Source: Odiellus spinosus
Lineage: Eukaryota; Arthropoda; Arachnida; Opiliones; Phalangiidae
NCBI GenBank assembly: GCA_963920705.1
Contig: OY987238.1
Span: forward strand, 14,378,183 to 14,442,182
Length of the DNA stretch: 64,000 nt
Direction of reading: 5' to 3'
Below, in pieces: positions 37,397 to 46,508 of the stretch. Position 1 is the stretch's first letter. Each line of letters begins with the position of its first letter. The notes under the pieces were generated by a model. That model had not been told where the DNA came from and made no database searches. It saw only the letters and a list, made by a program, of their open reading frames with translations. Made by a program: the position numbers and the translations under genes.

Positions 37397-37723
37397 AATG
37401 AGTCTGTAATCATTTTTTCGAATGCCTATGGATTAATTTAGTTTTAATCATACTATTAAAACACCTGATTCGAAATTTCATACCTCTGGGTCGACGGGTT
37501 AGAAAAAGAAGTACTTTTACGAGAAAGACCGCGCGAAAGTGACTTTATTTTTAATTTAAAAATTTCGAAATTGGGCGATTATAAAGTATGTATTCTTTAG
37601 TGTCGCTGTAATTTTGTTCTAAGTCATATGTATATATATTTTAAATCGTTTTTTAACGATCAACCCGAAAATATGACTCAATTTCCATTTGGAGATCATG
37701 AAAAATCTCTGACAGCCTCACTT
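37397..37723 (+). mobile_element. Family E copy
   Basis: After TTAA begins AATGAGTCTGTAATCA; includes ATACCTCTGGGTCGACGG, GACCGCGCGAAAGTGAC and the core; ends GACAGCCTCACT before TCAT. It abuts the 60-bp array. Confidence 0.8.
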
Positions 37724-37750
37724 CATTACTTCTTTAGATGCAAATATTAG

Positions 37751-38048
37751 TTTATTCCAACATTCAAAATGATAATTCAACAACTAGTGTGAACGCGACT
37801 TCTAAATTTATTTATTCCAACATTCAAAATGATAATTCAACAACTAGTGTGAACGCGACTTCTAAATTTATTTATTCCAACATTCAAAATGATAATTCAA
37901 CAACTAGTGTGAACGCGACTTCTAAATTTATTTATTCCAACATTCAAAATGATAATTCAACAACTAGTGTGAACGCGACTTCTAAATTTATTTATTCCAA
38001 CATTCAAAATGATAATTCAACAACTAGTGTGAACGCGACTTCTAAATT
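37751..38048. repeat. Tandem array, five 60-bp units
   Basis: The five units appear identical until the last few bases. Each holds CTAGTGTGAACGCGACTTCT, the family J terminal motif. A 133-codon frame stays open because 60 is a multiple of three. Confidence 0.96.
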
Positions 38049-38231
38049 AATATATCTTCTATATTTAATCTTATATCTATATATGATATATCAGAAAGTC
38101 AAGCAATTGAAAATTAACGCGTTTCGAATGCTCGAATAAGCGCCCACCCGGCCGGCAAATCGACTATTGGTTATCAATATCGGGAATCCAAATTTCTGAT
38201 TCGCGGACAACCGAAAGGGATTTATCTATAA

Positions 38232-38595
38232 AGCTACGTTCACACTCGCTACTAAAAAAAAAGTCACGTGAAAAAAATCTGTTTGAAGAATAAAATAGAA
38301 CAATTAAAGGTGGACCAATATTTAAAATGATTTGGATCTACTTTTGTTGAATTCGGGTCTAACTCTACTAGAATTTTAGAATTTGTACCATTTTTTAAAC
38401 GGTAAAATAAAACCAATATTCAAATCTCAAGGAATCGTTTTATCGTAGTTTAATCTATCGGTTGTTGAAAATAAATCGATACGAAACTGGTTCCCGAAGC
38501 AGTTTCGAGAAATCCAATCAAATCGATTCACACTACTCTCGCGAAACGTTTTGAAATTATTTAAATCGATTGCCAGGCCTAGTATGAACGCGGCT
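38232..38595 (+). mobile_element. Family J element, copy 3
   Basis: Starts AGCTACGTTCACACTCGC and ends CCTAGTATGAACGCGGCT. Holds the GGTTCCCGAAGCAGTTTCGA block. Longer than other copies by a left segment of about 140 bp. Confidence 0.65.
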
Positions 38596-39220
38596 TTTGC
38601 CAAGGCCCAGCCGAGTCATGTTGCAAGATTACTTTAAGAATCTATAGAAGATGAAAGCGCGGGAAGATGTAGAGATTGAATAGATGGCGAAGGCGAGTCA
38701 GTCGCGACCGGATCGAGTGAATGGTGTTGGGTTTATACGAATTTGCATGATTTATGGGCGGCGGTCTTAAAAGCGGCTCTCAGCCAGGATCTATTATTAA
38801 GTTAATGGATTTCCCTCAGACTTTCCTCGGCCAATGACAATCGCTAACAATTATTCGCTAATGATTAATTACGCCGTTATTAGGGAGAACTCTAGAAACC
38901 AAATTGCACCGCGAGTTTAATTCCTAAGGTTCCGAATCAGTTTAAACGTTTAGCGGTATACAAAACTAGGCCTAACGTGATGTAACAAACGAAATTGTTT
39001 CCTAACTTTCAACGTGCCTCGCTTTAAATATACGCTAAAGACTGTAACTGAAACTGAAACAGTAACTAAACAGAGAGTATCTTAAAGGGAAACTAAAAAG
39101 GATAAAGCTCGTATCAAATTCTGATTCTAACTAGATATTTGAATTCCAAAGCTTAACTACGCGAATTTTCAAGATAATGAGCCTATATTAATCATGGAAA
39201 AGCCCAGAATTTTAGAGAAA

Positions 39221-39804
39221 ATATACGCCATAATGTTAAAATATACGCCATAATGTTAAAATATACGCCATAATATTAAAATATACGCCATAATATTAAA
39301 ATATACGCCATAATATTAAAATATACGCCATAATATTAAAATATACGCCATAATATTAAAATATACGCCATAATATTAAAATATACGCCATAATGTTAAA
39401 ATATACGCCATAATGTTAAAATATACGCCATCATGTTAAAATATACGCCATCATGTTAAAATATACGCCATCATGTTAAAATATACGCCATCATGTTAAA
39501 ATATACGCCACAATGTTAAAATATACGCCAATATACGCCACAATGTTAAAATATACGCCACAATGTTAAAATATACGCCACAATGTTAAAATATACGCCA
39601 TCATGTTAAAATATACGCCATCATGTTAAAATATACGCCACAATGTTAAAATATACGCCATAATGTTAAAATATACGCCATCATGTTAAAATATACGCCA
39701 TAATGTTAAAATATACGCCATCATGTTAAAATATACGCCATCATGTTAAAATATACGCCATAATGTTAAAATATACGCCATAATGTTAAAATATACGCCA
39801 TAAT
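39221..39804. repeat. Tandem array, 20-bp unit, about 29 copies
   Basis: Unit ATATACGCCATAATGTTAAA with TAATATT, TCATGTT and CAATGTT variants in runs. A half unit of 10 bp at 39521-39530 shifts the register. A TTAA plus AGGGAAACT at 39082 and CCCTCCCA plus TTAA at 39931 may be ends of a host element. Confidence 0.96.
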
Positions 39805-39938
39805 CGGAGTACAAATATCTAGTTTTGCCTGTATTAAAGTGATTACGTAACTGGCTACGTATTAGGCACCCCACCAAATAATAAAGTAACCCCTGGATAA
39901 TTTTCGTGTAAGAAAACAAATTCCTTGTCACCCTCCCA

Positions 39939-41011
39939 TTAAAGTCATTGAATCTCTGTATGCTGCGCGAACTATATATAAATTACATAATATATGATAT
40001 CTTTAGCCGGAAGCCATGGCGTTTTTTTTTTTAAGGTACACCGCAACGTGCCCCTCTGGTAATTGGTTGGGAATTAAACCTCGCAGAGTATATTATACAA
40101 TTTATAATGCGAGGTAATTCGAGAAAGTAGAAAATGATATAATAAACAATTAAGAAGCGTGACGCGTTCACTATTATAATCTCAGAAACGTTTAATATAA
40201 GCCGCTATTATCATTAAAATAACAATGGGACGAAATTTTAACGCCAAATTTATATTACACGGTTCAACTTAACACGTTAGGGGCTTGTCCTAATTGATAA
40301 CCGGCGTTAAATAAGAATACTAATTTAAAACTAAAGACATTAGAGTTTAGCTTTTAAAATAAGTGGCGCCATCTTAATGGAATTATGGTCACGTACACTA
40401 GTGAATTATTTTCAAACGTATTTACGTTTTTCCCGAGGGAGAGTCCAAAACACTCGAGGCAGACAGGGGTGATGACTTTTTTTAGTTACTTTTAAGTGAT
40501 TTGCTAGTACCTTTACTAAAAATTTAAGCGCTAATATAATAAATTAATATAAATTTGATTCCATTGTGTATTTAATCCGTCAATTATTTCTAATCCCTCG
40601 ATTAGTATCGGTTCGTATCTGCCGCCTAATTAGATCGGTTAAGAGTTAAACCGACTGGATATTTCTATTATCTATTCGCGAAAGATTTATTGCCATTAGG
40701 GGGAGGGGTTTGGATTTAGGTACTAGGGTGAGAGATAATCGATGAATTTGAAAAATGAGTTTTAAACGCCAACTTCATTAATTACATTTGACTCGTTTTA
40801 TAATAAACTTGAAGAGACTCCTATTTCAACTTCCAATTAAAGGATAACCACAAACTCGAAAGAATATTAAAATTATAATTAAAGGGACACTGTAAGCTAG
40901 AACGATTAACGCAGATAGGGAGAAAAAAAAAATATCGTGCGTGTTTTAATTTTCATTTGAAACCGATTTCATAAATCGATTTATCGTAGCTAGGTTGCAT
41001 TCTCCATTTAA
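39939..41011. other. Unassigned stretch
   Basis: T run at 40021, then plain AT-rich sequence. A TTAA plus AGGGACACTGTAAGCTAG at 40882 resembles a TTAA-element end, with no partner found. Confidence 0.45.
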
Positions 41012-41018
41012 GGCCTAT

Positions 41019-41355
41019 CAGAAGCCGATGAAACCCTCCTTTGAAGTCTATTACTCCCGGGTCTTGTCTACCCCTCTCTGTATGTGTTATTCTCAAAAGA
41101 CGCGATTCGTACGCCTCCTAACGGTAGATGTTATCGGAGCGGGAGCTCGTCGAGCGAATATCTCTAGCAGCCTCGGAGTTCGTCCAAAAAACGTCGTCGT
41201 TTGTGGAGAGAGAGAATTTCCAATTTTCCGTAGACAGGGGGGATGAAGTAGGACCCCTTCTAACTCGTAAAATTGGGAATTTTACCCAGACAGAGAGGAG
41301 CGCTATAAGGAACATTGGAGTAGTAGACTTCAAAGGAGGGTTTCATCGGCTTCTG
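41019..41355 (-). mobile_element. Family A MITE, copy 10
   Basis: Flanked by GGCCTAT (41012-41018, 41356-41362). Diagnostic sites: TTAGAA and AGAATA. The stretch just upstream, TAGGTTGCATTCTCC, is a stray D-type right end. Confidence 0.96.
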
Positions 41356-41827
41356 GGCCTATTAACATATACATTTTGATTTTTGGCTTGGAAGACAGTT
41401 TTAACTCCTGGGGAATAGAGTTTCCGTGGTTAGGTAAAACAAATTCGCTAGAATATTTAGTTTTATCTGAAAAGAGCTAGCCTCAGATATTGGGGATATT
41501 CTAACATAAAGCAAACTCGTAAAAAAAAAAGGGTTTGGGTCAGTTTGTCTCGGAGTAAAAATAGAAAAAGGGAAAGACGGGCATCTCCTTAGTACTCGGG
41601 AGTAAAACTGGCAAAATATTCGTAGACTCGCGGGAATATGGGAGGGCGAACTAGAGATTGATGTTCGCGGCGTGTCAAGAACATTCATAGGGGGAGCCTC
41701 CATCGCCCGACACTCGGGAGCCGCAGTGAAGCTCCCTTCCATTCCCCTACAACCGAAAGCGAGCTCAACTCAATGACTTTGAAAAGTCATCCTTACATAT
41801 TTCCCCTATAAAAGAATTTGCGCCTTC
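41356..41827. other. Unassigned, possible unique exon or promoter
   Basis: A 113-codon reverse frame (41401-41742) is rich in S, P, F and R, with no recognisable domain. GC content is slightly above the surroundings. Confidence 0.3.
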
Positions 41828-41831
41828 TTAA

Positions 41832-42120
41832 AGTGAGGCTGTCGCGTGTTTTCATGAACTCCAAATTGAAATTGAGTCATAATTTCGGGTTGTTCGTTAA
41901 AAAACGATTCGAAATATATATACATATGTCATAGAACAAAATTACAGCGACACTAAACAATACTGATTTTATAAAATAAAAACTCCCCGCTATCTACGTC
42001 ATTACTATGGTCACGTGATATTCGAGCCTACAGATGATTCTCGCGCGTATTTCTTGCACACGAGTGATAAGGTCAGTTTCGCGCCGTCTTTTTCGTAAAA
42101 GTACTTAATACGATAAAAAT
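41832..42120 (-). mobile_element. Family E copy
   Basis: TTAA then AGTGAGGCTGTCGCG; core in reverse; TACGTCATTA, GTCACGTGAT and the GCGCCGTCTTTTTCGTAAAA block. Right end lost just before family G copy 3. Confidence 0.85.
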
Positions 42121-42137
42121 TCAATTTAACTCTAATG

Positions 42138-42417
42138 GTCCTGGTCGATTTCCAAAACCGGAAGTCTAGAGACCCTCGCGACAATTTTGGTGGGGAAAAC
42201 TTTTTGTCACGTGATCGTCCGCCATCTTTTTGTAGTGTGAAAATAGCGACAGACTAACCAACGGCTCCTATATTTTATCATATAGGAAGCGTTGGACTAA
42301 CAACTTGAATTTGGTTTGTAGGAAATAAAATTAGAAATAGTCTGGCAGCCTGTTACTACAAAAAGATGGCGGCGCGGCTATGAGACAAGGGCCCATTTCC
42401 GGCAAATCGACCAGGAC
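42138..42417 (-). mobile_element. Family G element, copy 3
   Basis: Right flank TA, left flank TG. Ends as in copies 1 and 2, opposite orientation. Both AAGATGGCGG arms and TCACGTGA intact. Confidence 0.85.
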
Positions 42418-43156
42418 TATTCTATTATTTTTTGATTTGTCTGCCAGGTAGAAAGCTCATTTAAAAGACATAAAAACATTATCCTTCAGATAAGAACCTT
42501 AACGGGTATCCGTTTCTACGGGATGGATTAAAAAAATCCGTTAATCCTATTTAAAACCAGTTAAAAACTGTGAATTTTATCCGTTGACTGAACAGATACT
42601 GGCCGTAGTTATGAGCAACTTGACGCTACAAAGAACCAAAGACCAGATATAAAACAGACTTTGTTTTATAATTGGACAAAAGTTTAATCTCTTTATCCAT
42701 TAGAAACCACTGAATCAAACAAAAACCTTAGCGTTTAAAATGTAAGACGATCAAAAAGTATCTGTCCTATAAAATATAGTTTATCTTCCTAAAAGATCCG
42801 GACATGATTATGGGAATGTCCGTTAACATCTCGAGTAAGTGCCAGAGACTTTTCAAAGGGTTTTTGGAAGTCGTTTAAACTGACTCAGTCGATATATATA
42901 CGCGTAAAAAAATTGAATCGGAAACACTTAAACCACCCCAATCCAAGCAACCGGCTTATTGATACTTCAAAATCAAAAGAAAAAAGATAAAAAATGAAAA
43001 CTATAAAAACTAAAAAGGCTTAAGAGTCCGTATTGTGATGGGGTTTAAAAAAAATTGGACTTTTCTTGTCAAAAACTGAAATCGGATAAACTCAAAACTA
43101 ATAGAGCTCTTTAAAGGGAGAATGAAGTGGAAAGTAAAGTTTTTTATCGCTTTTAT

Positions 43157-43494
43157 CAGAAGCCGATGAAACCCTCCTTTGAAGTCTATTACTCCCGGGT
43201 CTTGTCTACCCCTCTCTGTATGGGTTATTCTCAAAAGGCGCGATTCGTACGCCTCCTAACGGTAGATATTTTCGGAGCGAGAGTTCGTCGAGCGGATATC
43301 TCTAGCAGCCTCGGAGTTCGTCAAAAAAAAACGTCGTCGTTTGTGGAGAGAGAGAATTTCCAATTTTCCGTAGACGGGGGGATGAAGTAGGACCCCTTCT
43401 AACTCGTAAAATTGGGAATTTTACCCATACAGAGAGGAGCGCTATATGGAACATTAGAGTACTAGACTTCAAAGGAGGGTTTCATCGGCTTCTG
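43157..43494 (-). mobile_element. Family A MITE, copy 11
   Basis: Flanks CTTTTAT (43150-43156) and CTTTTAC (43495-43501), one mismatch. Diagnostic sites: TTAGAA and AGAATA. Confidence 0.95.
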
Positions 43495-44280
43495 CTTTTA
43501 CGATTAAAAATAAGACTTATTTAGATTTCGATATTTGGTCGAAGGTTCTCGTTTTAATTAACTTGGCCAAAATCAGTCTGTAATTAGTTTCCAAAGAAAG
43601 TGGTTTACCCCCGCAGTTGGGTTTGGGCTAAAATTGATTGTTTCTGCTAGGTCCTCTTGGCAATTAAATCATTTTTGGTATGTTACGAAGATAGGCGTGT
43701 CAAGTCTGTATTTTTTGAAATATTAGACTTTTGTAAACGAGTCGACGTACAAATACAGAACTAATGTTTAATGTCTAATGGGCGATCGACATTTCGATAA
43801 CGTTTTACTATTAGTTGTTATTTTTTTTTTTTTTTTGGGGGAGTTATTTCTTTCCCGGTGCATGAATAGAAGAGTTATGGTCTTGGCTATTTATTAGAAG
43901 TCAATCGAAGCAACTACTATGTCCTCGGATTCTTTCGTTTTTTGAACAGTACACGGGGATACTCAACTTCGTATATAAATGGATGACAATTTTCTTTGGT
44001 CGGGATAAACTATTTCTATATTCTCTTGATGGCCCTGGTCCTATAATACAGACGCCCAATAGTCAAGTACCAAGGCCTGTTTTCACTCACGCTAACTTGT
44101 ATCGGCTACCCCCCAAAAAAAGGGGACAAATATATAAACGAGATACGCGAGACAGATTTAATAGCAACAGAGTATTAAGGATTGAAGGCAAAATTATATG
44201 GAATGTAAGGACCACAGCTTAAGCGACTGTTTCCAAAAAAACAGGACATTGGGCCTGAAAAATTTCATGAAATTTTTACC

Positions 44281-45656
44281 AAGAGATATGTCTTGGACGT
44301 TCTCCTAAGAGATATGTCTTGGACGTTCTCCTAAGAGGTATGTCTTGGACGTTCTCCTAAGAGGTATGTCTTGGACGTTCTCCAAAGAGATATGTCTTGG
44401 ACGTTCTCCTAAGAGGTATGTCTTGGGAAGTTCTCCTAAGAGATATGTCTTGAAAAGTTCTCCTAAGAGATATGTCTTGAAAAGTTCTCCTAAGAGATAT
44501 GTCTTGAAAAGTTCTCCTAAGAGATATGTCTTGAAAAGTTCTCCTAAGAGATATGTCTTGAAAAGTTCTCCTAAGAGATATGTCTTGAAAAGTTCTCCTA
44601 AGAGATACGTCTTGAAAAGTTCTCCTAAGAGATACGTCTTGGAAGTTCTCCTAAGAGATACGTCTTGGACGTTCTCCTAAGAGATACGCCTTGGACGTTC
44701 TCCTAAGAGATACGTCTCGGACGTTCTCCTAAGAGATACGTCTCGGACGTTCTCCTAAGAGATACGTCTCGGACGTTCTCCTAAGAGATACGCCTCGGAC
44801 GTTCTCCTAAGAGATACGCCTCGGACGTTCTCCTAAGAGATACGCCTCGGACGTTCTCCTAAGAGATACGTCTCGGACGTTCTCCTAAGAGATACGTCTC
44901 GGACGTTCTCCTAAGAGATACGTCTCGGACGTTCTCCTAAGAGATACGCCTCGGACGTTCTCCTAAGAGATACGCCTCGGACGTTCTCCTAAGAGATACG
45001 CCTTGGACGTTCTCCTAAGAGATACGCCTTGGACGTTCTCCTAAGAGATACGCCTTGGACGTTCTCCTAAGAGATACGCCTTGGACGTTCTCCTAAGAGA
45101 TACGTCTTGGACGTTCTCCTAAGAGATACGTCTTGGACGTTCTCCTAAGAGATACGTCTTGGACGTTCTCCTAAGAGATACGTCTTGGACGTTCTCCTAA
45201 GAGATACGTCTTGGACGTTCTCCTAAGAGATACGTCTTGGACGTTCTCCTAAGAGATACGTCTTGGACGTTCTCCTAAGAGATACGTCTTGGACGTTCTC
45301 CTAAGAGATACGTCTTGGACGTTCTCCTAAGAGATACGTCTTGGACGTTCTCCTAAGAGATACGTCTTGGACGTTCTCCTAAGAGATACGTCTTGGACGT
45401 TCTCCTAAGAGATACGTCTTGGACGTTCTCCTAAGAGATACGTCTTGGACGTTCTCCTAAGAGATACGTCTTGGACGTTCTCCTAAGAGATACGTCTTGG
45501 AAGTTCTCCTAAGAGATACGTCTTGGAAGTTCTCCTAAGAGATACGTCTTGGACGTTCTTCTAAGAGATACGTCTTGGACGTTCTCCTAAGAGATACGTC
45601 TTGGACGTTCTCCTAAGAGATACGTCTTGGACGTTCTCCTAAGAGATATGTCTTGA
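44281..45656. repeat. 1.4-kb tandem array, 26/27-bp unit, about 53 copies
   Basis: Unit AGAGATACGTCTTGGACGTT then CTCCTA. The first third has TATG and a 27-bp TTGAAAAG form; then GTCTCGGACG and GCCTCGGACG blocks; then a long uniform GTCTTGGACG block. The 27-bp block keeps one frame open for 111 codons as a nine-residue repeat; I do not call it a gene. Confidence 0.97.
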
Positions 45657-46508
45657 ACTAATGATAATCTAACCAGAAAAACGGTTGTTTCTTAACGCTG
45701 TGGTTATCAACTCAGGACATCCAAAAGCCAAAGTTTCTATTACGGTTTTAAAACCCAGTTTTCCCCTCATTTCTGACTTTAGGACGTAGCTACGAGAAGA
45801 AATATACTTCTAAAAAGGTCTTCCTTTTCTAAATTTATCGACTGCGTGTCGTTGGCATATAAGTCTATAGCAAAGAAATGAAAAATCGATATCTTTTTGC
45901 CGAACGGGAAGAGCTTAAATTTTTAGATTTGTTCGCTAACTACTCCCTATACATCAATCGCAAAAATGTAACGCGCGCTTGTTCCGGAGTTCTTTTTTTT
46001 TAATGCCAAACCTTAACACTGACGACACGAAATTTCAACGCTAATTTCAATTACTAATCTAAAATCGATAGTGGTTGCAACCATTTTTTCAGAAATCATT
46101 AAAGTTTTTCCCTAGTCAAGGTTCACCGCTTTTGATGTTTTAATCTTTTTTATTTTTGGGAATGGGTCCTGATACGATTATGGGCCTTGTACTATGATAT
46201 GTATTAATATACACGACGCCAAGAACACGTGATTATGTACTACTTGCTCAGGCTACGTTATAAGAAACACTTCAATATTTGAAATATGTTGGTACCATTT
46301 ACATTACTTTCTACAGGACCTAGAATATTACATTTAATTTACCCGAATAAATTAAAATTTAGGAGGCGTAGTTAAGCCTAGTTTTTAAATTAAAATTCTA
46401 AAGCTTCCGCTTTTACAAGAAAAGCTTGTATCAAATTAAGAAAATTCAAGCTTCGTGGGTTTTTCCCTTATTCAATGACTAATCATTCTTGTATTTGAAT
46501 ATTTTCAG
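45657..46508. other. Intron or upstream region of the transporter
   Basis: Ends at the acceptor TATTTTCAG at 46500-46508. Searched by eye for an exon encoding the GGWGW-type first helix; none seen here or in the non-repeat DNA back to about 43.5 kb. Confidence 0.5.

Noticed and set aside
37738-38139. 133-codon frame over the 60-bp array
   Set aside because: The frame is open only because the unit length is a multiple of three; no similarity, signal peptide or splice context.
41401-41742. 113-codon reverse frame
   Set aside because: Low-complexity S, P, F and R content, no domain, no clear splice or promoter context.
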